From contig CAWBNH010000006.1 of the NCBI GenBank assembly GCA_963790085.1, positions 544,523-608,522 on the forward strand: a stretch of DNA of 64,000 nt. The letters are read 5' to 3'. A model generated the notes under the pieces. That model was not told the origin of the DNA and did no database searches. It saw nothing but the letters and a program-made list of their open reading frames with translations. Source of the stretch: CAXMST01 sp963790085. Lineage in GTDB: Bacteria > Actinomycetota > Thermoleophilia > Solirubrobacterales > 70-9. Made by a program: the position numbers and the translations under genes. Shown here piece by piece: positions 51,062 through 64,000 of this stretch. Position 1 is the first letter of the stretch, and each line of letters begins with the position of its first letter.

Positions 51062-51711
51062 CAGGAGGCCTCCTCCCCGCCGCCGCGGCTGACCGCCGCG
51101 GAGCGCTGCTCGAGGACCTCGACTGACGGCTCGGAGATGATCAGCGAGCGGGCCCCGACGATCTCGGCGACGCCGACTCCCTCGGCCGTGGCCACGACGA
51201 CCCGCGGGATGTTCCTGAAGCTCTTCGCGGCGGCCGCCTCCTCGCCGGTGACGACGACCAGCGTCGGCGCCGCGGCGCCCCACTTCTGCAGGCCATCGGC
51301 CGCCTGACCGGTCTTCGGCTCGTCGAACGAGTCAGCCGGCAGGACCGCGAGCGAGCCGCGGGCGGCGTGCACGCTGAGCGCCGAGCGCAGCGCCTTGCGG
51401 CGGGCCTTGCGATTCACCTTCGAGATGTAGTGGCGGGGCTTCGGACCGAACGCGGCGCCGCCACCCCGCCGATGGGGCACGCCGAGCGCACCGACCCGGG
51501 CACGCCCGGTGCCCTTCTGCCGCCAGGCCTTCGCTCCGGTCATTGCGACCTCTCCGCGGGTCAGGCTCGAGTGCGTGCCCTTGCGACGGGCGTTCATCTC
51601 GGCGACTGCGGTCTCATGCACGAGCGACTCGTTGAACGGCTCGGAGAACAACGCCTCCGGCAGCTCGCTCTTCGCCTGCTTGCCGATCGTCGTGGCCTTG
51701 ACGCTAGCCAT
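51061..51711 (-). CDS. rplD: 50S ribosomal protein L4
   Basis: A 216-residue protein. The extended loop KAWRQKGTGRARVGALGVPH and RKALRSALSVHAARG are conserved. L4 represses the S10 operon in Escherichia; no equivalent leader was identified here. Confidence 0.97.
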   Translation of the reverse strand: MASVKATTIGKQAKSELPEALFSEPFNESLVHETAVAEMNARRKGTHSSLTRGEVAMTGAKAWRQKGTGRARVGALGVPHRRGGGAAFGPKPRHYISKVNRKARRKALRSALSVHAARGSLAVLPADSFDEPKTGQAADGLQKWGAAAPTLVVVTGEEAAAAKSFRNIPRVVVATAEGVGVAEIVGARSLIISEPSVEVLEQRSAAVSRGGGEEAS

Positions 51712-52321
51712 CGGTCCGCACCTCCACGGTGCCGTTCCTCGGGCCCGGAACCGAGCCGCGCACCATCAGCAGGTTGCGCTCGGCATCGATCCGGAAGACC
51801 TCGAGGCCACGCTGGGTCGAGCGCGTCGCGCCCATCCGACCCGGCATCTTCTGGCCCTTGAACACTCGCGCGGGATCGGCGGAGGCGCCGATCGAGCCCG
51901 GGGCGCGGACGTTGTGGGAGCCATGGCTGACCGGGCCCCGGCCGAAGTTGTGACGCTTGATCGTCCCCTGAAAGCCCTTGCCGATCGACTTCGCCGAGAC
52001 CTTGACCCGCTGGCCCTCCTCGAACTCCGCGACGGTCACCTGATCGCCGACCGCGCTCTCGCGGTCGAGGTCGCGGAACTCGACCAGATGCTTCATCGGC
52101 GGCGCCTCGGCGGCCTTCAGGTGTCCCAGCTCGGCCCTCGTCAGCTTGCGCTCGGCAACCTCTCCCCAGGCGAGCTGGATCGCGGCATAGCCGTCGACCT
52201 CGGGGTCGCGTACGGCGGTCACCGTGCAGGGACCGGCCTCGATCACCGTCACCGGGACCGACTCGCCGCCGTCGGTGAAGATCTGGGTCATTCCCAACTT
52301 CTTGCCAAGGATCGCCGGCAC
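51704..52321 (-). CDS. rplC: 50S ribosomal protein L3
   Basis: A 205-residue protein. The GTG at 52321 gives (M)PAILGKKLGMTQIFTDGG; GFQGTIKRHNFGRGPVSHGS and PGRMGATRSTQRGLEVFRID follow. It starts 8 bp after rpsJ; the long upstream frame overlaps rpsJ and was rejected. Confidence 0.96.
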   Translation of the reverse strand: MPAILGKKLGMTQIFTDGGESVPVTVIEAGPCTVTAVRDPEVDGYAAIQLAWGEVAERKLTRAELGHLKAAEAPPMKHLVEFRDLDRESAVGDQVTVAEFEEGQRVKVSAKSIGKGFQGTIKRHNFGRGPVSHGSHNVRAPGSIGASADPARVFKGQKMPGRMGATRSTQRGLEVFRIDAERNLLMVRGSVPGPRNGTVEVRTDG

Positions 52322-52329
52322 AATCAGCC

Positions 52330-52650
52330 CTAGAGACGGATCTCCACGTCGACGCCGGCAGGCAGGTTCTCGATCCGCTGCAGCTCGTCGATCGTCGTCG
52401 GGGTCGGGTCCTGGATGTCGATCAGCCGCTTGTGGGTGCGGATCTCGAAGTGCTCGCGCGAGTCCTTGTCCTTGAACGGGGAGCGAATCACGCAGTAGAT
52501 GTTTCGCGAGGTGGGCAGGGGCACGGGCCCCGAGACGCTGGCGCCGGTGCGCTGCGCTGTCTCGACGATCTCGCCGGCGGCCCGGTCGATGGCGTCGTGG
52601 TCGTACGCCTTCAGCCGGATCCTGATCTTGCTTGCGGTGATCGCTGACAC
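52330..52650 (-). CDS. rpsJ: 30S ribosomal protein S10
   Basis: A 106-residue protein, GTG start. IRIRLKAYDHDAIDRAAGEI and FEIRTHKRLIDIQDPTPTTI are diagnostic. AAGG lies 6 nt upstream. First gene of the S10 operon, after a 228-bp gap from tuf. Confidence 0.97.
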   Translation of the reverse strand: MSAITASKIRIRLKAYDHDAIDRAAGEIVETAQRTGASVSGPVPLPTSRNIYCVIRSPFKDKDSREHFEIRTHKRLIDIQDPTPTTIDELQRIENLPAGVDVEIRL

Positions 52651-52687
52651 CTGTTGCCTTCTGCTTCCTCTGTCTCGCGGTGGCCGA

Positions 52688-52701
52688 GCCCCCTACGGGG
52701 C
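52688..52701 (-). promoter_or_regulatory. Hairpin in the S10 operon leader
   Basis: GCCCC-CTAC-GGGGC lies 38 bp upstream of rpsJ. It could be part of a leader regulating the S10 operon; there is no U-tract and no further support. Confidence 0.25.
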
Positions 52702-52844
52702 CCGGTGTTGGGGCAGGCTCTTCCACCCCGGCCGCCTGAGCCCTATCTGGTGAGCCCGGTTCGGTCGGTAGGTGGGGGTCTGCCCCGGTCGTATGTCGGT
52801 TGTTTCTCCTGCGGATCCCGCCCCCTCGAGCGGGGCCGCAAGAA

Positions 52845-52872
52845 GGCCGGCCACCCGGTGGGGCGGCCGGCC
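52845..52872 (-). terminator. Strong hairpin 6 bp after tuf, probable terminator
   Basis: Arms GGCCGGCC (52845-52852) and GGCCGGCC (52865-52872) pair, followed by one mismatch, a CCC/GGG extension and a GGTG loop. On the minus strand it is followed by TTCTT. It separates tuf from the S10 operon. Confidence 0.6.
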
Positions 52873-52878
52873 CGGCCG

Positions 52879-54066
<1,188 letters not shown>

Positions 54067-54155
54067 TTCTTGCTCGGTGTTCCTCTCTTCGGGCTCTGTC
54101 CCGATAGCTCTGCGTGGTTAGGTCCGTTGGGTTCTCTAGTTTCGAAGCTGGAGCA

Positions 54156-54178
54156 CCCGGGGCCGAACCGGTCCCGGG
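54156..54178 (-). terminator. Hairpin between fusA and tuf
   Basis: A 10-position stem (CCCGGG paired with CCCGGG, one mismatch, then CCG/CGG) with an AAC loop lies 37 bp after fusA in a 149-bp gap. It may attenuate or terminate fusA transcripts, or be a processing site; no U-tract. Confidence 0.4.
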
Positions 54179-54215
54179 CAACCCCGTGAATATGGCAAAT
54201 CTCGGGCGGCTCTGC

Positions 54216-56327
<2,112 letters not shown>

Positions 56328-56384
56328 GGGCGATCAGTGCGTAGAGTTCGTTTCGTCGTGAGAGTTGCGGGGAGTTCCGGGCAG

Positions 56385-56404
56385 AAAAAAGGCCCTAACG
56401 GGCC
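56385..56404 (-). terminator. Intrinsic terminator/attenuator in the fusA leader
   Basis: On the minus strand GGCCC-GTTA-GGGCC is followed directly by TTTTTT, a textbook rho-independent terminator, 57 bp upstream of the fusA ATG. It could end rpsL-rpsG read-through or attenuate a fusA transcript started upstream. Confidence 0.65.
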
Positions 56405-56515
56405 GGAGCGCATGACTATGCTCGTGCAAGACCCGGGTGGTGCCTATGTCCTGAGGCTCTCCATTGGTGGGAGTTCGCACGCGCCGACCACTGCTGGCCT
56501 CGCGAGCGGTGCGGG

Positions 56516-56543
56516 ATCTTAGCAAAGCAATGGCGGCCTCCAA
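56516..56543 (-). promoter_or_regulatory. Candidate promoter for the fusA leader
   Basis: On the minus strand TTGGAG (56538-56543), 16 nt, TAAGAT (56516-56521). Transcription would start near 56509 and run about 180 nt before fusA, through the attenuator-like hairpin. It overlaps the 5' end of the divergent gene. Confidence 0.42.
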
Positions 56544-57300
56544 GCGAACCAAGAGCGGCGACGCCGGCGCCGGGGGCAAGTCGAGCCCGAAGCCCCGCGC
56601 CAAGCCGGATCGGAGCTCGGAAAGCGACGCCGAACACGGGCCGCGGGGACGCCGGAGCACAGCGCTCGCCGGGTTCGGAAAGCGAAGCGCGGCGGCGCTC
56701 GCCGCGGCCTCGCGGGCAATCACGCCCGTCCGCGGCCTGCTGATCGCCGCGGTCGGCTGCGCGGCGCTGCTCGGGCTCAGCCAGTTCGCCGACTACCGCG
56801 GGGTCGCAGTCGGGGTCGAGGGCTACGACGACGTGATCTCCTTGGTGGCGCCCGCACCCGAGGTCGGCCGGGCCGAGCTCGGCACAGCGCACTCGTACCT
56901 GATGGTCCCAGCCGCCCTGCTGGCGATCGCGATCCTCGCCGCGGCCGTCGCCTCCGGCCGTTGGCGCATGTGCAGGCTCGCCGCGCTGATCGGCGCGGCC
57001 GCGGTCCTCGTCAGCTTCGTCGTCGACCGCCCAGCGGGCCTCGACGAGGGCGAGCTGGCTCAGACCTTCGCCGATGCCGAGGCGCAGCTGCTCGGCGGCT
57101 TTTGGATGCAGGTCTTCGCCGGGATCGGCCTGGCCGCCACCTCACTGCTGCTCGGCGCCGAGCTCCGAAAGGGGGAGCCGCTGCGCTCGTCCGCCGGCTC
57201 GCCCCGGCAAGGGCGCGACGGGAGCCGCCGGGAGCGAAAGCGGTCCGCCGCGGCGCGGTCCGGCCGAAGGGCCAAGGCCCCGAAGCCGCAGCAGGCCTGA
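56530..57300 (+). CDS. Membrane protein of unknown function, inserted in the str operon on the opposite strand
   Basis: A 256-residue protein. A Lys/Arg/Ser-rich N-terminal ~65 residues precede a membrane helix (GLLIAAVGCAALLGLSQF), an extracytoplasmic-looking loop (YRGVAVGVEGYDDVISLVAP), two close helices (LMVPAALLAIAILAAAVAS; LAALIGAAAVLVSFVVDRP) and a fourth (FWMQVFAGIGLAATSLLLG), then a basic tail. No family was recognised. The ATG at 56530 is tentative; the frame is open back to 56464. Its placement between rpsG and fusA is unusual. Confidence 0.65.
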   Translation: MAASKRTKSGDAGAGGKSSPKPRAKPDRSSESDAEHGPRGRRSTALAGFGKRSAAALAAASRAITPVRGLLIAAVGCAALLGLSQFADYRGVAVGVEGYDDVISLVAPAPEVGRAELGTAHSYLMVPAALLAIAILAAAVASGRWRMCRLAALIGAAAVLVSFVVDRPAGLDEGELAQTFADAEAQLLGGFWMQVFAGIGLAATSLLLGAELRKGEPLRSSAGSPRQGRDGSRRERKRSAAARSGRRAKAPKPQQA

Positions 57301-57328
57301 GCCCGCGCAGGCCGGCGCGGGCGCCTGC

Positions 57329-57796
57329 CTACCAGCGGTAGTGAGCGAACGCCTTGTTCGCCTGGGCCATGCGGTAGATGTCGTCCTTGCGCTTGTAGGC
57401 GCCACCCTGCTGCTGGGTGGCATCCATGATCTCGCGCGCGAGGCGCTCCGACATCGACTTCTCGCCGCGGCCGCGGGCGAAGGTGACGAGCCAGCGGACC
57501 GCGAGCGTCCGAGACCGGCGCTGGGGAACCTCGACCGGCACCTGGTAGGTGGCGCCGCCGACCCGGCGCGAGCGGACCTCGAGGCTCGGGGTCAGCGCCT
57601 CGATCGCCTCGTCGAGCACCTCGGTCGGGTCGCGGCCGGTGCGCTCGCCGACCACGGCGAGCGCGTCGTAGACGATGCGCTCCGCGGTCGACTTCTTGCC
57701 GTGCAGCATGACCTTGTTGATCACCTGCTGGACGGGGCGGCTGCGGTAGCGCGAGTCGGGGGCGAGGGGTCGGATCGGTGCTCGGTTGCGGCGCAT
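57329..57796 (-). CDS. rpsG: 30S ribosomal protein S7
   Basis: A 155-residue head-assembly protein: VINKVMLHGKKSTAERIVYD, ALTPSLEVRSRRVGGATYQV and AFAHYRW at the end. It starts 21 bp after rpsL. Confidence 0.98.
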   Translation of the reverse strand: MRRNRAPIRPLAPDSRYRSRPVQQVINKVMLHGKKSTAERIVYDALAVVGERTGRDPTEVLDEAIEALTPSLEVRSRRVGGATYQVPVEVPQRRSRTLAVRWLVTFARGRGEKSMSERLAREIMDATQQQGGAYKRKDDIYRMAQANKAFAHYRW

Positions 57797-57817
57797 GAGA
57801 GGTCCTTCGCCGTACCG

Positions 57818-58207
57818 CTAGGAGGCCTTGACGCCGTACTGCGACCGCGACTGCTTGCGCTCGCTGACGCCGGAGGCGTCGAGCGTCCCGCGGACGACCT
57901 TGTAGCGGACGCCCGGCAGATCCTTTACGCGCCCACCGCGGACGAGAACGACCGAGTGCTCCTGCAGGTTGTGGCCCTCGCCCGGGATGTAGGAGGTGAC
58001 CTCCATCCCATTGGTCAGCCGCACGCGGGCGACCTTGCGGAGCGCCGAGTTCGGCTTCTTCGGGGTTGCCGTGTAGACGCGCGTGCACACGCCCCGCCTC
58101 TGCGGCGCGGCGAGTCGCCGGCCCGCCCCGGACTTCAGGCCCGGGGTGGTGACCTTCTTGCGCGGGCGGGTGCGGCCCTTGCGAACGAGTTGTGACGTCG
58201 TAGGCAC
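57818..58207 (-). CDS. rpsL: 30S ribosomal protein S12
   Basis: A 129-residue decoding-centre protein. The streptomycin-relevant TPKKPNSALRKVARVRLTNG and the RGGRVKDLPGVRYKVVRG loop are present. The GTG start at 58207 has TACACT 8 nt upstream and no ribosome binding sequence, so the mRNA is likely leaderless. Confidence 0.98.
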   Translation of the reverse strand: MPTTSQLVRKGRTRPRKKVTTPGLKSGAGRRLAAPQRRGVCTRVYTATPKKPNSALRKVARVRLTNGMEVTSYIPGEGHNLQEHSVVLVRGGRVKDLPGVRYKVVRGTLDASGVSERKQSRSQYGVKAS

Positions 58208-58215
58208 GGCGGCGC

Positions 58216-58245
58216 AGTGTAGCGGGATGGCCGGGGCGGGGCCAA
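58216..58245 (-). promoter_or_regulatory. Promoter of rpsL-rpsG, likely leaderless
   Basis: On the minus strand TTGGCC (58240-58245), 18 nt, TACACT (58216-58221), then 8 nt to the GTG start. Confidence 0.55.
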
Positions 58246-58317
58246 CCGGCGACCGCCCGGTGCGAGCCCTCGCAGACGGGCCGCCCGGCGGCGGCGATGG
58301 CTATCGTGAACGTCGCT

Positions 58318-58824
58318 GTGAGCCCGGCCGCCGACCACCAAGATCCCCCGATCCTCGCCGTCGACGTCGACGGCGTGATCAGCCTGTTCGGATTCGATCA
58401 GCCGCCGCCCGAGACCGTGGGCCGGTTCCACATCGTCGACGGAATGCCCCACTTCATCTCGAGCGCCGCCGGCGAGCGTCTGCAGCGCCTGACGCGGCAC
58501 TACGAGCTGGTCTGGGCGACGGGCTGGGAGGAGCGGGCAAACGACCACCTGCCGAACCTGCTCGGCCTGCCGGTGCTGCCGGCTCTGAGCTTCGGCTCCG
58601 ACGCTCGCTTCGGCACCGCCCACTGGAAGCTCGGCCCGATCGGCGCCTACGCTCGGGGTAGGGCGCTCGCCTGGATCGACGATTCCCTGAGCGAGGAGTG
58701 CTACCGCTGGGCCGAGGCCCGGCCGGAGCCGACCCTGCTGGTTCCGGCCGAGTCCGCGATCGGCATCGAGGAATGGCACGTTGAGGCGTTGATCGAGTGG
58801 GCCGCCAACGGAGCCGCGCGATGA
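58318..58824 (+). CDS. HAD-like hydrolase-fold protein
   Basis: A 168-residue protein if started at the GTG 58318, which follows a TATCGT box by 10 nt; an ATG at 58297 would add seven residues. Motif I is ILAVDVDGVISLF (Asp nucleophile and second Asp), ELVWATGWEERAN looks like motif II, and ALAWIDDSLSEEC resembles motif IV. No cap domain is evident. The stop overlaps the next gene by ATGA. Substrate unknown; similar small HAD proteins are common in actinobacteria. Confidence 0.72.
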   Translation: MSPAADHQDPPILAVDVDGVISLFGFDQPPPETVGRFHIVDGMPHFISSAAGERLQRLTRHYELVWATGWEERANDHLPNLLGLPVLPALSFGSDARFGTAHWKLGPIGAYARGRALAWIDDSLSEECYRWAEARPEPTLLVPAESAIGIEEWHVEALIEWAANGAAR

Positions 58825-59465
58825 GGGTCGGGATCGCCGGCGGCCACGGCAAGATCGCACTGCTGCTGACCGCGCTGCTCACGGACCGCGGCGACTCGGT
58901 CGTCTCGCTGATCCGCGATCCGGGCCAGGAGCCCGAGGTCAGGGCCGCAGGCGGGGAGCCGGTGGTCATCGACCTCGAGCACGAGGACGTGGCCGCGCTC
59001 GCCCGGGCGCTGTCCGGCTGCGACGCGGTCGTCTTCGCAGCCGGCGCCGGACCGGGAAGCGGCCCCGAGCGCAAGGAGACGGTCGACCACGAGGCCGCGG
59101 TGAAGCTGATCGACGCCGCTCGCCTCAGCGGCATCGACCGCTACCTGATGGTCAGCGCGATGGCCGCCGATCCCGACCACCGCGGCGATCAGGTCTTCGA
59201 CGTCTACCTGCGGGCCAAGGGTCGCGCCGACGCGGCGCTGAGGGAGAGCGGCCTGCGGAGCACGATCCTCCGGCCCGGCAGGCTCACCGACGAGCCTCCG
59301 AGCGGGCTCGTCGAGCTCGGCGAAGGGGTCGAGCGCGGCTCGGTCAGCCGCGCGGACGTTGCCGCCGCCCTGGCCGCCTGCCTCGAAGCCGAGGCCTCGG
59401 TCGGCCGGACGCTCGAGCTGGTCGGCGGCGAGACGCCGCTCCAGCAGGCGCTCGACTCGCTCTGA
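58821..59465 (+). CDS. NAD(P)-binding atypical short-chain dehydrogenase-like protein
   Basis: A 214-residue Rossmann-fold protein. The glycine motif is VGIAGGHGKIALLL, followed by LEHEDVAALARALSGCDAVV, VFAAGAG, RYLMVSAMAADPDH, YLRAKGRADAALRESG and STILRPGRLTDEP, the pattern of NmrA/YwnB-like atypical SDRs. The catalytic Tyr-x-x-x-Lys is represented by YLRAK. It overlaps the HAD gene by 4 bp. Role unknown. Confidence 0.82.
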   Translation: MRVGIAGGHGKIALLLTALLTDRGDSVVSLIRDPGQEPEVRAAGGEPVVIDLEHEDVAALARALSGCDAVVFAAGAGPGSGPERKETVDHEAAVKLIDAARLSGIDRYLMVSAMAADPDHRGDQVFDVYLRAKGRADAALRESGLRSTILRPGRLTDEPPSGLVELGEGVERGSVSRADVAAALAACLEAEASVGRTLELVGGETPLQQALDSL

Positions 59466-59504
59466 GCGGGGCGCCCGCCCCGGAGCGCACCGACCGGCGC
59501 TCGC

Positions 59505-59510
59505 TAGACT
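59505..59510 (+). promoter_or_regulatory. Putative -10 box (TAGACT) upstream of 59519
   Basis: TAGACT is 8 nt before the ATG 59519 with no ribosome site, as in the other leaderless candidates. Confidence 0.42.
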
Positions 59511-59518
59511 CCGTCGCG

Positions 59519-59827
59519 ATGGAACCGGGGCTCGAAGTGATGATCTTCATGGGCGTGGTCCTGAAGATCCCGGTGCTCTTCGCATGCTGGCTGCTCTACT
59601 GGGCGATCAAGGCCGAGCCCGAGGCTGCGGAAGCGCCCGAGGACGGTGGCGATCACCGCTACCGTCGCTTTCGGCGCGAGCCGAAGCGCCCGCGGGGACC
59701 GCGGCGCGGCCCGCACGCGCCCGACGCCCTGCCGCTGCCCTGCCCCGAGGAGGGCTCGCTGCGGGTCACCCGTCGCTCACCCGCCGGCAGGCCGCTGACG
59801 GCCTCCGGCGAGCGCCACCACGACTGA
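59519..59827 (+). CDS. Small single-pass membrane protein of unknown function
   Basis: A 102-residue protein. One hydrophobic helix (VMIFMGVVLKIPVLFACWLLYWAI) near the N-terminus is followed by an acidic patch (AEPEAAEAPEDGGD) and an Arg/Pro-rich cytoplasmic tail with RRFRREPKRPRGPRRG. No family was recognised. It converges on rpoC with an 86-bp gap. Confidence 0.55.
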   Translation: MEPGLEVMIFMGVVLKIPVLFACWLLYWAIKAEPEAAEAPEDGGDHRYRRFRREPKRPRGPRRGPHAPDALPLPCPEEGSLRVTRRSPAGRPLTASGERHHD

Positions 59828-59913
59828 GAGCCTGCAGCCGCGCGCGTCGTGGTCCTGACGTTCTTGTACCTGTAGGCGACGCGAGCGTTGAAGCCGCCTA
59901 ACGCGCCGTCGCG

Positions 59914-63996
<4,083 letters not shown>

Positions 63997-64000
63997 TTGG

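Noticed and set aside
52651..52878. tRNA or small RNA gene between tuf and rpsJ
   Set aside because: Only GC-rich hairpins are present; no T-loop GTTC element or cloverleaf was found. No tRNA was recognised anywhere in the window.

Overview
This window is GC-rich, densely packed bacterial chromosome. The ribosomal and str operons in classical order, a two-gene biotin-dependent acyl-CoA carboxylase, IdeR/DtxR-like iron boxes, many GTG starts and apparently leaderless promoters point to an actinobacterium. The gene set and the Lys-rich secreted beta-helix and cupredoxin proteins would fit a deep lineage such as Thermoleophilia (Solirubrobacterales-like). That placement is an inference from content, not a measured phylogeny.

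Layout. 1-3522: 3' part of a long-chain acyl-CoA synthetase and a CPA1-type Na+/H+ antiporter. 3650-9129: a six-gene exported 'copper' cluster, all on +, with two paralogous right-handed beta-helix proteins, three cupredoxins and a two-domain multicopper oxidase; two of the six genes carry single-base frameshifts. 9161-20302: patatin lipase, a membrane protein, D-Ala-D-Ala carboxypeptidase (PBP4 class), glucose-6-phosphate dehydrogenase, a methylcrotonyl-CoA-type carboxylase with a divergent TetR regulator, a metallophosphoesterase and a frameshifted SDR behind a near-perfect palindromic operator. 20342-28703: one compact hydrogenase-maturation operon on -, hypC, a second HypC/HupF-like gene, hypD, hypE, hypA, hypB, a double-SIS protein, hypF and a NicO-type nickel transporter. 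No hydrogenase structural genes are present. 28774-31622: ligA and surE. 31812-35606: a ferric-iron ABC importer behind two iron boxes.

35600-58207, on -, is the translation super-cluster. In transcription order it reads rpsL-rpsG, fusA, tuf, rpsJ-rplC-rplD-rplW-rplB-rpsS-rplV-rpsC-rplP-rpmC-rpsQ-rplN-rplX-rplE-rpsN-rpsH-rplF-rplR-rpsE-rpmD-rplO-secY-adk-map-rpmJ-rpsM-rpsK-rpsD-rpoA-rplQ-truA. An opposite-strand membrane-protein gene splits rpsG from fusA. Three + strand genes separate rpoC (59914-63996) from rpsL. infA is missing from its usual place between map and rpmJ. S3, S5, S17 and L5 carry long low-complexity tails.

The main novelty candidates are the beta-helix/cupredoxin/multicopper-oxidase cluster, the orphan hyp operon with an embedded double-SIS protein, a recurrent TANNNT box 6-8 nt upstream of start codons (leaderless transcription), and a possible attenuated leader in front of fusA. 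No tRNA, rRNA, CRISPR, insertion sequence or prophage was recognised. No gene-free stretch exceeds about 300 bp; the longest, 52651-52878, holds the S10 leader and the tuf terminator.
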